Below are positions 49,532 to 60,290 of a DNA stretch of 64,000 nucleotides, in pieces. The translations under genes were made by a program, and so were the position numbers. Origin of the DNA: Fictibacillus nanhaiensis (GTDB lineage: Bacteria > Bacillota > Bacilli > Bacillales > Fictibacillaceae). Numbering within the stretch: position 1 is the first letter of the stretch; each line of letters begins with the position of its first letter. The notes beneath the pieces are model-generated. The model worked only from the letters and a program-made list of their open reading frames with translations, did no database searches and had not been told where the DNA came from. The DNA lies in contig JAFHKR010000038.1 in assembly GCA_017052515.1 (NCBI GenBank), positions 1 through 64,000 of the forward strand, in the 5' to 3' direction.

Positions 49532-50875
49532 GTGTCACAGCAAGAGTTGAAGAGGGATTTGGCTAACCGTCATGTGCAGCTGATCGCCATTGGCGGAACG
49601 ATTGGTACGGGATTATTTTTAGGTTCAGGAAAAGCGATTCAACTTGCCGGGCCGTCTGTTATATTTGCTTATTTAATCGTTGGGATCGCGCTGTTTTTCA
49701 TGATGAGAGCGTTAGGAGAGCTGCTGCTTTCGAAGGAAGGCTATGAGTCGTTTACCGATATTGCGGAAGACTATCTAGGACCGCGAGCTGCGTTTATCAC
49801 AGGATGGACGTATTGGTTCTGCTGGATCATGACAGCGATGGCCGATGTGATTGCGGTCGGTGTTTATGTTCAATATTGGTTTGACATACCGCAGTGGGTC
49901 CCGGCGATTGTCTGTTTGCTTCTTTTACTTGGGCTGAATCTGTTAACGGTAAAGCTTTTCGGGGAATTGGAGTTTTGGTTCGCTTTGATCAAGGTGATTA
50001 CGATTCTAGCGTTGATTGTGATTGGCGTTGTCCTACTCGTTATGGGCTACCAGACGGATGCGGGAACGGTCTCTATAAACAATCTGTGGGATCATGGAGG
50101 TTTGTTTCCTAATGGGATGACTGGGTTCTTACTCTCTTTTCAGATGGTTGTGTTTGCGTTTGTCGGAGTGGAGTTGGTCGGTGTGGCGGCAGCAGAAACA
50201 TCTGATCCGAGAAAGAATATTCCGTCTGCGATCAATAAAATACCACTTCGCATTCTATTTTTCTACGTTGGCGCATTGATCGTGCTGCTATGCATCAATC
50301 CGTGGACAGAGCTAAACGCAGCGGAAAGTCCGTTCGTTAAAACGTTCAGCTTGATAGGAATTCCGCTTGCGGCTGGAATCATTAATTTTGTTGTGCTGAC
50401 ATCAGCGGCATCTGCCTGCAACAGTGGATTATTTTCAACGAGTCGCATTTTATTTACGTTAAGCAAGAGTGAGCAGGCACCTCGATCTTTTAAGAAACTA
50501 ACGAAAAATGCGGTACCTGGAAACGCGCTTTGGGTTTCGGCTGTAGTTGTTTCAGTGGGAGCACTCCTCAGCAAGCTTATTCCAGAGCAGGCTTTTGGCA
50601 TCGTAACAACCATCAGTGCCATCTGTTTCATCTGGGTGTGGAGCGTGATCTTAATTAGCCATATTAAATACCGTAAGTCACGTTCAGACCTGCACAAAAA
50701 GTCAACGTTCAAAGCACCTTTTGCTCCATTCGTTAACTATGTGGTACTCGCATTGTTCGGGATCATTTTAATCGTATTGCTTGTGGCAGAAGCTACTCGT
50801 CCGGCGTTATTGCTGACACCGATTTGGTTTGTTTTGCTATATTTCCTGTATGCATATAAAAAATCGCCAAAGTAA
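49532..50875 (+). CDS. cycA: Amino-acid permease, probably D-serine/D-alanine/glycine type
   Basis: A 447-residue APC-superfamily permease with 12 predicted helices. The amino-acid-transporter signature begins RHVQLIAIGGTIGTGLFLGSG, and FAFVGVELVGVAAAETSDPRKNIPSAI follows mid-protein (positions about 205-232), as in CycA/AapA. It probably imports glycine and D-alanine by proton symport. The glycine riboswitch directly upstream supports glycine as a physiological substrate. GTG start behind AGGAGG. It ends at a shared terminator. Confidence 0.88.
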   Translation: MSQQELKRDLANRHVQLIAIGGTIGTGLFLGSGKAIQLAGPSVIFAYLIVGIALFFMMRALGELLLSKEGYESFTDIAEDYLGPRAAFITGWTYWFCWIMTAMADVIAVGVYVQYWFDIPQWVPAIVCLLLLLGLNLLTVKLFGELEFWFALIKVITILALIVIGVVLLVMGYQTDAGTVSINNLWDHGGLFPNGMTGFLLSFQMVVFAFVGVELVGVAAAETSDPRKNIPSAINKIPLRILFFYVGALIVLLCINPWTELNAAESPFVKTFSLIGIPLAAGIINFVVLTSAASACNSGLFSTSRILFTLSKSEQAPRSFKKLTKNAVPGNALWVSAVVVSVGALLSKLIPEQAFGIVTTISAICFIWVWSVILISHIKYRKSRSDLHKKSTFKAPFAPFVNYVVLALFGIILIVLLVAEATRPALLLTPIWFVLLYFLYAYKKSPK

Positions 50876-50894
50876 CGTTTATGAATGAATAAAT

Positions 50895-50938
50895 AAAAGG
50901 GCAGAAACGCATTTACTCCTGTGTTTCTGTCCTTTTAG
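50895..50938. terminator. Bidirectional terminator, permease / MocR gene
   Basis: AAAAGGGCAGAAAC-GCATTTACTCCT-GTGTTTCTGTCCTTTT between convergent genes. Confidence 0.88.
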
Positions 50939-50965
50939 CATGTAAGGCTATCTTAAATTGCAGTA

Positions 50966-52333
50966 TTAAATCAGCGATATTTGATGGAAATGCCTGCTGT
51001 CTTTCAATTCACGAATGGTGTGAGCTATTTTTTCTATTCCGGGTTGTATTTGATGTTTTTCAACTTGAGAAATGCACAAGCGGATAAGGTTGTCTTGATT
51101 GAATTCAGGCAGAAACATTCTTTCTCCATCATCAAGTAAAAGGTGTTGTATTCGTAAAAGGGATGTAAGCTTTTTGGCTGATACGTGAGGAGGCAAATAG
51201 ATGGAAAGGTAAAAACCCGTATCAGGCTTCGTATAGTGCGTCCCTTTAGGAAGGAACTGTTCACATGCCCTTTTGAGTTCATTCATTTTATGAAAATAAG
51301 TGTTCTTAATCTTTTTCAGATGGTTGTAATACATTCCGCTTTTTAAATAAATGTCTAAGGCACCTTGGGAGAGAACGGGGCTGTTAAAGTCAGCGCTAAA
51401 CTTATAACGCAAAAAGCTCTCAATCATGTTGTTGGGCAAGACAACACTCGCAATTCGGAGCCCAGGAAGAAAGACTTTTGAAAAGCTTTGTATATAGATG
51501 ACTCTTCCTGATGTATCAAAAGCGAAAAACGGATCGGCTTTCTTATCCTGTTCTAGTCCGCCTAGAAAATCGTCTTCTACGATATAGACATCATATTTAG
51601 CTGCCAGCTCTACGATTCTTTTCTTCTCACGATTCGTATAGGAATGGCCAAGAGGATTCTGAAATCTAGGAATGACATAGAAGAACTTAATCTCGTTATT
51701 TTTAAACATAGATTCGAGGTGTTCTAAGTCGATTCCGTCCATGGATAATTCAATGCCAAAGGTCTTCACATCGTTCAGTTTAAGCGTTTCAATCATTCCG
51801 AAATAGGTTGGTTGTTCAATTAAAATATTCTTTTTGTTATTAGGAAAAGAGAGAGAAGTTAATAAATGAATCGCTTGCTGAGATCCTGAAACGATGACGA
51901 GCTGCTTGGGATCTGTAAACACTTGAGAAAGTTGAAGATTTTTAGTAATTTGGGTTCGCAATGAAGGAAGACCTTGTTGATCGGTATAGGTGAAAATTTC
52001 TTCCTTATAGTGTTCGATCGCTTGATTTAAACAGTGTTGAAATTCAGTGTAAGGCAACAGCGTTTTATCCGGTCCAGCAGATAAGAAATCAATCATTTCA
52101 GGCTGATCTTCAGGCCGTCGAAACGCATTGACAACATAATAGCCTTTTTGAGGCACGGTATATATCAAATGCTCTTTTTGCAGCTCATTGTATGCTTTAA
52201 TAATCGTATTCTTGCTGCAGTTATATGTATCAGATAGCTGTCGGATAGAGGGTAGCTTATGGCCGGCTGCTAGTTTCCCGTCTATTAGCTGCTGCTTAAT
52301 GTCCTCTAAAACGATTCTATATTTTGGACTCAA
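50966..52333 (-). CDS. MocR/GntR regulator with aminotransferase-like domain
   Basis: About 455 residues: an N-terminal GntR winged helix (KLPSIRQLSDTYNCSKNTIIKAY) joined to a fold-type I aminotransferase-like domain with VIVSGSQQAIHLL, EQPTYFG and the PLP-lysine region IYIQSFSKVFLPGLRIA. MocR proteins use PLP as an effector sensor. The TTG at 52333 gives the usual short N-terminus; the frame runs open to an ATG at 52393 but would cover the operator-like palindrome. It diverges from a DMT transporter, its likely target. Confidence 0.85.
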   Translation of the reverse strand: MSPKYRIVLEDIKQQLIDGKLAAGHKLPSIRQLSDTYNCSKNTIIKAYNELQKEHLIYTVPQKGYYVVNAFRRPEDQPEMIDFLSAGPDKTLLPYTEFQHCLNQAIEHYKEEIFTYTDQQGLPSLRTQITKNLQLSQVFTDPKQLVIVSGSQQAIHLLTSLSFPNNKKNILIEQPTYFGMIETLKLNDVKTFGIELSMDGIDLEHLESMFKNNEIKFFYVIPRFQNPLGHSYTNREKKRIVELAAKYDVYIVEDDFLGGLEQDKKADPFFAFDTSGRVIYIQSFSKVFLPGLRIASVVLPNNMIESFLRYKFSADFNSPVLSQGALDIYLKSGMYYNHLKKIKNTYFHKMNELKRACEQFLPKGTHYTKPDTGFYLSIYLPPHVSAKKLTSLLRIQHLLLDDGERMFLPEFNQDNLIRLCISQVEKHQIQPGIEKIAHTIRELKDSRHFHQISLI

Positions 52334-52353
52334 TCCTGCTTCACTCTCCTCTA

Positions 52354-52369
52354 ACTGTACCCTGACAGT
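52354..52369. promoter_or_regulatory. Operator-like palindrome in the MocR/transporter gap
   Basis: ACTGT-ACCCTG-ACAGT, an inverted repeat in the divergent intergenic region (if MocR starts at 52333). It could be a MocR site. Supported by position and symmetry only. Confidence 0.35.
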
Positions 52370-52448
52370 GGATGAAAACAGCAATAGTATCATCTATCAC
52401 GTTCTAATAGTATGTGATTATATCCATTATAGTCGGGGAGGAAGGAAA

Positions 52449-53351
52449 TTGGAAAAAGAAAAGATAGGATTATATCTAGGCTTAGCGGGTGTGATCTGCT
52501 TTAGTCTTACCTTGCCCGCGACGACTATCGCTGTTGAGCATTTCGGAACCACAATTGTTGGATTAGGGAGAACGGTAATCGCTGCATTATTAGTGGCCGT
52601 TATCCTGATCGGGCGACGGGAAAAAATACCTAGTGTACAGCAGTTTAAAAGCATCCTGATCGTTGCAGCAGGGGCAGTGCTAGGTTTTCCTTTACTCACT
52701 TCATGGGCCATGAAGACGCTGCCGGTTTCCCACGGTGCGGTGGAAGTAGCGCTATTGCCATTAGCAACCGCTGGTATCGCGATGTACAGAGCGGGAGAAA
52801 GACTATCTATACGGTTCTGGATATCCAGTTTGGTTGGTTCGGGAGCGGTTATTTTATATGCAGGGTCCCTAGGCTTTGGCTCTCTTCAAGTTGAGGATGC
52901 AGGAATATTAGCGGCCGTCATCATCTTAGGTCTTAGTTATGCAGAGGGAGGCAAGCTGTCAAAGGAGATCGGAAGCTGGCAAGTCATTGCATGGGCCATC
53001 CTAATAGGAGCACCCATCTTTGTTATTCCAGTAGCGCTTAGTATTTCTGCTGAGATGTTACATGCTCCCGTACAAGCTTGGAGCAGTTTAATCTATTTAG
53101 CGGTGGTGAGCCAGTTCTTAGCTTATGTCGCTTGGTACGCGGGCATGGCATTAGGGGGAATTGCGCGGATCAGCCAGCTGCAATATTTACAACCGTTTCT
53201 GATGATTATATTCTCAGCTCTTTTCTTAGAAGAATCAATCACAACGATGACGTTCGTCACTGCTGTCATTGTCGTCGTTTCTGTATATGTGGGTAAAAAC
53301 GCGCCGATATCTAATACTCATACAAGCGCAAAGATGATAGAAAAAGGATGA
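52449..53351 (+). CDS. EamA-family (DMT) transporter next to a MocR regulator
   Basis: A 300-residue, ten-helix DMT permease. EamA repeats are seen as GLYLGLAGVICFSLTLPATTIAVEHFG (positions 6-32) and SQFLAYVAWYAGMALGGIARISQLQYLQPFLMIIFSALFLEE (about 220-262). The TTG at 52449 is 7 nt behind GGAGG. A longer open frame starting inside the regulator is spurious. Pairs of MocR and DMT genes often handle amine or amino-acid export; the substrate is unknown. Confidence 0.85.
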   Translation: MEKEKIGLYLGLAGVICFSLTLPATTIAVEHFGTTIVGLGRTVIAALLVAVILIGRREKIPSVQQFKSILIVAAGAVLGFPLLTSWAMKTLPVSHGAVEVALLPLATAGIAMYRAGERLSIRFWISSLVGSGAVILYAGSLGFGSLQVEDAGILAAVIILGLSYAEGGKLSKEIGSWQVIAWAILIGAPIFVIPVALSISAEMLHAPVQAWSSLIYLAVVSQFLAYVAWYAGMALGGIARISQLQYLQPFLMIIFSALFLEESITTMTFVTAVIVVVSVYVGKNAPISNTHTSAKMIEKG

Positions 53352-53368
53352 TGAAATAGTGACTGACG

Positions 53369-53402
53369 AAGAAGGGAAACGAGATGATTTCTCTTCTTTT
53401 TT
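53369..53402 (+). terminator. Intrinsic terminator of the DMT transporter gene
   Basis: AAGAAGGGAAA-CGAGATGA-TTTCTCTTCTT followed by TTTT. Confidence 0.75.
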
Positions 53403-53601
53403 GCGTTTACGTTTAGATATTTAAAGAACAACCGAACGACCAACCTTTCGTTTTCATCTGTTAATTTCCTCATAACACGTTTATCTTTTTAATGAATTGT
53501 GCTCTAATAAGAAAGAGTTAAAAAAGCAGGTTGTTTATGTGCACTGTGGCTTAAGTGAGTATTAGTGTATGTATCATGAGTTTGCGAAATGAGGAATACC
53601 C

Positions 53602-54486
53602 ATGAAAAGATTTAAGAAGTTTTATATAGAGATTACGAGTATCTGTAATTTGGCGTGTCATTTTTGTCCTCCAACTGAACGAGCTAAACAGTTCATCTCC
53701 ATTGATGATTTTAAGAAACGTTTAGACCAGATCAAACCTTATACTGATTTCATCTATTTGCATGTAAAAGGTGAGCCGTTGCTTCATCCAAAAATCGATC
53801 AGTTATTGGACATAGCCCATGAAAGAGGATTTAAAGTTAATATCACGACGAATGGGACACTCATCAAAAAGAACTGGGACAAGCTCATCAATAAGCCTGC
53901 GCTCAGACAGATGAATTTCTCCCTTCATAGCTTTGATGGCCACGTTGGTCAGAGTATGACGGACAAAGAAGAATACGTTAGAACGATCCTTGCATTTGTA
54001 CAAGAAGCAACGAGAGAGTCTTCGTTATTTGTTTCTTTAAGGCTTTGGAACCTGACGCAAGACAATGCGACAAACTTGGAAAAACAGCGTAACCGTCAGC
54101 TGCTTGAGATTATTGAAAACGAATTTAATCTCGGATTTAAAATTGAAGAAAAGCTCACGCCGGGTAAAGGTATCAAACTAGCGGATCAAATTTTCATCAA
54201 TCAAGATTACGAGTTTAAATGGCCGGCACTGCATGAAGAAGAGGACGATGGAAAAGGATTCTGCTACGGTCTTCGCAATCAAGCGGGCATTTTGGCGAAC
54301 GGAACGGTCATTCCTTGCTGTTTAGATGGAGAAGGTGTTATCAACTTAGGAAATATCAATGATACACACTTTTCAACGATTATTGAAGGTGACCGAGCAA
54401 AAAATATCGTGGATGGTTTTTCACGAAGAGAAGCGGTAGAGGAACTTTGCAGAAAATGTGGTTATCGAAAGCGTTTCGGTAAATAA
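53602..54486 (+). CDS. Radical SAM/SPASM-type protein
   Basis: A 294-residue radical SAM protein. The [4Fe-4S] motif CNLACHFC is at residues 16-23, followed by the glycine-rich HVKGEPLLHP. The C-terminal part has spaced Cys residues (GFCYGLRNQAG, VIPCCLDGEG, LCRKCGY) typical of SPASM auxiliary clusters, as in peptide-modifying and sulfatase-maturing enzymes. No precursor peptide or partner lies beside it, so the substrate is unknown. It stands alone with its own terminator. Confidence 0.87.
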   Translation: MKRFKKFYIEITSICNLACHFCPPTERAKQFISIDDFKKRLDQIKPYTDFIYLHVKGEPLLHPKIDQLLDIAHERGFKVNITTNGTLIKKNWDKLINKPALRQMNFSLHSFDGHVGQSMTDKEEYVRTILAFVQEATRESSLFVSLRLWNLTQDNATNLEKQRNRQLLEIIENEFNLGFKIEEKLTPGKGIKLADQIFINQDYEFKWPALHEEEDDGKGFCYGLRNQAGILANGTVIPCCLDGEGVINLGNINDTHFSTIIEGDRAKNIVDGFSRREAVEELCRKCGYRKRFGK

Positions 54487-54503
54487 ATACATGCTAGACA
54501 TTT

Positions 54504-54531
54504 AAGACGGGGAGTCACCCTGTCTTTTTTT
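54504..54531 (+). terminator. Intrinsic terminator of the radical SAM gene
   Basis: AGACGGGG-AGTCA-CCCTGTCT followed by TTTTT. Confidence 0.85.
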
Positions 54532-54534
54532 ATG

Positions 54535-54606
54535 GGCAAAAAACGCACCTAATTTCAAGAGCTCTGAAGCAGCAAATTCTGCATCAAACATTGTGATTAG
54601 GTGCGT
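54535..54606 (-). terminator. katG terminator with long loop
   Basis: AACGCACCTAAT and its exact complement are 43 nt apart; on the minus strand the 12-bp stem ends GGTGCGTTTTTT. The loop has a smaller GCAG...CTGC hairpin. It lies just past the katG stop. Confidence 0.75.
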
Positions 54607-54616
54607 TCATTATTTA

Positions 54617-56863
<2,247 letters not shown>

Positions 56864-56903
56864 TTAAAATTGCAAAACACGAAAAGCCATGATGTTAGAT
56901 GTT

Positions 56904-56950
56904 TGATTATTATGATAACTCAATTATAGTGGACAGGTATGTGGATTCAA
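56904..56950 (-). promoter_or_regulatory. katG promoter with PerR-like box
   Basis: Minus strand: -35 TTGAAT (56945-56950), 16-bp spacer, -10 TATAAT (56923-56928). A 15-mer at 56904-56918 (TTATCATAATAATCA) matches 11 of 14 fixed positions of the PerR consensus TTATAATNATTATAA and covers the likely transcription start, where a repressor would block initiation. Confidence 0.75.
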
Positions 56951-57074
56951 AGCGTAATGCACTTTTGATGTTCACATTAAAGATTACGAGTAAAACGATA
57001 CTGCTGAAGTCATCTTTAGCTAAATTTTAGTGTGGTAAAATGAACAATAACTATAAGAAATGAGGACTACATAG

Positions 57075-57410
57075 ATGTCTAACCTACCAAACTGCCCGAA
57101 ATGCAGCTCTGCTTATGTGTATGAGGATGGAGCTTTTCTCGTTTGTCCCGAGTGTGCTCATGAATGGGCTCCAGAAACAGAGAGTGAATCTGAAGAAAAG
57201 GTTGTAAAAGATTTCAACGGAAACATCCTTCAAGACGGTGACACTGTATCTGTTATTAAAGATCTTAAAGTCAAAGGAACTTCTTCTGTTATTAAGATCG
57301 GGACAAAAGTAAAAGGAATTCGTCTCGTCGAAGGTGACCATGATATTGATTGTAAGATTGACGGATTTGGCGCGATGAAATTAAAGTCCGAGTTTGTAAA
57401 AAAGATATAG
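57075..57410 (+). CDS. PhnA (YjdM) family zinc-ribbon protein
   Basis: A 111-residue protein with an N-terminal zinc ribbon (CPKC...CPEC, residues about 8-30: [24 protein letters not shown]) and a C-terminal SH3-like domain ([22 protein letters not shown]). This is the PhnA/YjdM family; despite the name it is not required for phosphonate use in E. coli and its role is unclear. It diverges from katG and has its own terminator. Confidence 0.93.
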   Translation: MSNLPNCPKCSSAYVYEDGAFLVCPECAHEWAPETESESEEKVVKDFNGNILQDGDTVSVIKDLKVKGTSSVIKIGTKVKGIRLVEGDHDIDCKIDGFGAMKLKSEFVKKI

Positions 57411-57420
57411 CTTTTAATTA

Positions 57421-57452
57421 TAACCACCCTTCACCGGTGGTTATTTTTTTGG
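57421..57452 (+). terminator. Intrinsic terminator of the phnA-like gene
   Basis: AACCACC-CTTCAC-CGGTGGTT followed by ATTTTTTT. Confidence 0.85.
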
Positions 57453-57678
57453 AAAAATAATCCCGCTTTCTAAGACCCCAACCCTCTTAAACCCCGTCCT
57501 TCCAGTATTTAACGCTCATTTTTTCTCAAAAAAAGATGAAGAAACATAAATAAAAAAAGGTTAACAATCGAATACTTAGGGTATTTAAAGAAAGTATGTG
57601 TGCATAAAAATTTTAACTAAAAACTTTTATATTCTACTATAGTAATTATTCATAGATTGATCGCAAAAGGAGAGACAG

Positions 57679-59241
57679 ATGAATATACATTTTGAACAAA
57701 AAAAGCAGCAATTAGGTATTCGGGAAATTTGGGGAAGCAAACAGCAAACCATTTCTTCTGTCTGCTTTGATTCCAGAAACGTAACGAATAACTCTTCCTT
57801 TGTTTGTATAACAGGTGAACAATTTGACGGTCACACCTTTATTGAGAGTGCCATCAAGAACGGTGCTATTGTGGTGGCCGGTGAAAATAAAACGATTTTA
57901 AAAGAGGCGAGCGAAATCTATAGGGATCGTACATTCTTACTTGTTGAGGATGCTCGCGTATTTATGGCTCAATTATCTATCCTATTTAATAAACGTATAC
58001 ATGAAAAATTGATCACAGTGGGCATTACCGGCACGAACGGAAAGACGACGGTCGCCGCTTATGTCAGATCATTAATGAACTTATGTGGTGTGAAAGCGGG
58101 TTCGATTGGAACAACAGGCATGATTTCCTCTACAGGTAACTTAAACATGAAACAGTCCACGCCAACAACGCCTGAAGCACCTGATCTTCATCACATCTTC
58201 AAACAATTTGTTGAAAATGGAGATCAACTCGCTGCGATGGAGGTTACTTCTGTTGGAATTGAACAAAAAAGAACAGCGGGCATCTGTTTTGATGTTGCGA
58301 TTCATACAAACTTATCGCCAGAACATTTAGAGTTTCACCATACATTCGAAAACTACAAACAAGCGAAGTTGAAATTATTTAAACAAGCAAAAAAAGCGGT
58401 TGTGAACATTGATGACGAGGGCATGGGGAAAGAAATCGTTGAGTTATTTGAAGGTCCTTTGCTAACGTATAGCATGAATGAAGAGAGCGGTGCAGATGTG
58501 ATCGCGACGGATGTTAAGCAGGTAGCAAACGGTACTTCATTCACTTTATCCGTTTACGGAAAACATTATTCTGTCATAACACCATTTTACGGAACTTATA
58601 ATATAGCGAATCTCCTTTCTGCAATTTGTACAGGTTTGCATATTGGAATTTCATTAGAAAAAATGCTTCATGTTCTACCCGAAATGACGGGACCTGAAGG
58701 AAGATTTGAAATCATTCATAAACAAAAACGCAAGATCATTCTGGACTACGCACACACTCCTGTTGCGTTACAAAACCTAGTAACAGAAGTGAAAAAGCTG
58801 CCATATAGTCGACTGATTGTGTTAGTCATGGGTATTGGCATAAGAGATAAAGAGAAGATGCCAAAAATGGCGGAAACGATTGAGAACCAAGCAGACGAAA
58901 TCGTCGTATCTGTCGATCATCCAGGATATAACGATCCGAGTGAGATCGTTGGTCACGTGATGAAAGGGTTCAAAAATCCAGGCGCCCCTAATATTCACTC
59001 AGAACTTACACGGCATGATGCGGTGATCAAGGCATTGTCTTTGAGTGAAGAAAATGACATCGTCCTCCTCACAAGTGGCTGCATCAATGGTGCTCAAATT
59101 GTAAAAGGCGAGAAGATTCCTCACTCTGACAAAGACATCATTGCAGACTTCTTTAGAAGTAAAAAAGTGGCGAAGAGTGGAAGAATGTTTGCTTCTTCTA
59201 AGATAAGATGGGCTCCATCTAAAAAGAGAAACATATTGTAA
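57679..59241 (+). CDS. Orphan MurE-like ligase
   Basis: A 520-residue Mur ligase close to MurE (UDP-MurNAc-tripeptide synthetase). The N-terminal UDP-binding domain has FDSRNVTNNSSFVCITGEQFDGHTFI (residues 30-55); the ATP loop is GITGTNGKTT; HLEFHHTFENYKQAKLKLF includes the carbamylated-Lys region; GPEGRFEII opens the C-terminal domain. Two MurE hallmarks are changed: the diaminopimelate DNPR motif reads DHPG, and the GKGHE segment reads SGCIN. It stands outside any mur/dcw cluster. It may attach a different amino acid or act on another substrate; canonical murE should be elsewhere. Confidence 0.85.
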   Translation: MNIHFEQKKQQLGIREIWGSKQQTISSVCFDSRNVTNNSSFVCITGEQFDGHTFIESAIKNGAIVVAGENKTILKEASEIYRDRTFLLVEDARVFMAQLSILFNKRIHEKLITVGITGTNGKTTVAAYVRSLMNLCGVKAGSIGTTGMISSTGNLNMKQSTPTTPEAPDLHHIFKQFVENGDQLAAMEVTSVGIEQKRTAGICFDVAIHTNLSPEHLEFHHTFENYKQAKLKLFKQAKKAVVNIDDEGMGKEIVELFEGPLLTYSMNEESGADVIATDVKQVANGTSFTLSVYGKHYSVITPFYGTYNIANLLSAICTGLHIGISLEKMLHVLPEMTGPEGRFEIIHKQKRKIILDYAHTPVALQNLVTEVKKLPYSRLIVLVMGIGIRDKEKMPKMAETIENQADEIVVSVDHPGYNDPSEIVGHVMKGFKNPGAPNIHSELTRHDAVIKALSLSEENDIVLLTSGCINGAQIVKGEKIPHSDKDIIADFFRSKKVAKSGRMFASSKIRWAPSKKRNIL

Positions 59242-59260
59242 AAAAAGTTTAGATAAACAT

Positions 59261-59291
59261 AAACCCCGTTATGGAAATAGCGGGGTTTTTA
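59261..59291 (+). terminator. Intrinsic terminator of the MurE-like gene
   Basis: AAACCCCG-TTATGGAAATAG-CGGGGTTT followed by TTAC. Confidence 0.85.
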
Positions 59292-59409
59292 CTCGTTGTG
59301 CTTTCAGTAAACGAATCATCAAACACTCTCTTTTTACAGTTATGGGGCATAACCCCTGAACAAGCCGGGTATTGGTTAATACTTACAAAATGTTGAGGGA
59401 GCTGACAGC

Positions 59410-60024
59410 GTGAATACACTTTTCTTAGTTTCTTTTTTAGTGAGTTCTATAGTGACAAGTGCGAACTCGAGCGAAATGGCCTTAAATCGTACGAGCAATG
59501 AAGTAACGCAGAATGAAGAGGAAACACAGAGCTTTTCTGAGCCGATCAATACGGAAGAACAGCAAGATGCTGTTTTACAATTTATCAATGTGGACGTGGC
59601 AGCGGTATCTACTTACGAAGTACAAGCCTTTGAATCTTTAGCTAGTGTTTCAGGTGCAAATTATACCGATGACGAGACTATGTATTTGGAGTTAGTGGAA
59701 ACGACGATTCCTGCCTATGAAAAAGCAGTGTCTCAAGCGAAAACGATCGATGTTCAAGGAGAAGAATTAGTAGGAATGAAGAAGCAAATCGTAAAAGCTA
59801 CCGAAACTTTTTACGAAGGCTTAATCCTTCAAAGACAAGCGTTAGAACAACAAGATGAAAACCTCATGACGCAGTCTAATTTAAAATTAGAAGAATACTT
59901 CCAATTGGTAGACGCTTATCACGCAGAAATGGAATTGTTGAGCAAAAAATACGACATCGAATATAAAGACGCTCCTAGTAATTCTGAACAATTGGAGCAA
60001 ACAGATGAAGGCGATTTCTTGTAA
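59410..60024 (+). CDS. Predicted secreted helical protein, unknown
   Basis: A 204-residue protein with a probable signal peptide (residues 1-18, LFLVSFLVSSIVTSANS, no lipobox Cys). The mature part is acidic, rich in Glu and Gln, and predicted helical, with heptad-like stretches around 105-170. There is no Cys. No family recognised. The start is GTG 59410; the ribosome site GAGGGAG lies about 9 nt upstream. The gene sits between the MurE-like ligase and a palindromic repeat. Confidence 0.7.
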   Translation: MNTLFLVSFLVSSIVTSANSSEMALNRTSNEVTQNEEETQSFSEPINTEEQQDAVLQFINVDVAAVSTYEVQAFESLASVSGANYTDDETMYLELVETTIPAYEKAVSQAKTIDVQGEELVGMKKQIVKATETFYEGLILQRQALEQQDENLMTQSNLKLEEYFQLVDAYHAEMELLSKKYDIEYKDAPSNSEQLEQTDEGDFL

Positions 60025-60088
60025 ATGCTAAACTAAAAGGTTTTAAATCAGTGCTTAGACATAGATTTTTATAAGACTTCATTGATAA

Positions 60089-60217
60089 GTTGATTGGAGC
60101 GCAAGGTGCGAGACTCCTGGGGGATCAGCGGGACAGGTGAGACTCTTAACAGCGCAAAGCCCTAAGAGGCTCAACGCACGCCCCCCGGAATGCGAGCATC
60201 CTGGAGCGCAAAGCAAC
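60089..60217. repeat. Dispersed palindromic repeat, copy 7
   Basis: About 129 bp in the orientation of copy 2: GTTGATTGGAGCGCAAGG, GCGAGACTCCTGGGGGATCAGCGGGACAGG (about 60108-60137), GGTGAGACTCTTAACAGCGC/CTAAGAGGCTCAACGC and GCATCCTGGAGCGCAAAGCAAC. It has more mismatches in its arms than copies 3 and 4. Confidence 0.82.
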
Positions 60218-60243
60218 CTCGTTCAAATCTTCTAGACATAACA

Positions 60244-60282
60244 AAAAAAGTAGCTACCCTGTAAAAGGATAGCTACTTTTAT
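60244..60282. terminator. Terminator after copy 7
   Basis: AAAAAAGTAGCTA-CCCTGTAAAAGGA-TAGCTACTTTT, usable in either direction between convergent genes. Confidence 0.85.
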
Positions 60283-60290
60283 TAATGTGC

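Noticed and set aside
53803-54003. Minus-strand frame inside the radical SAM gene
   Set aside because: Shadow of the real plus-strand gene; no ribosome site.
57453-57545. A possible fourth 21-nt array (AATCCC / AACCCT steps)
   Set aside because: Two units at most and an in-frame stop; not above chance by eye.
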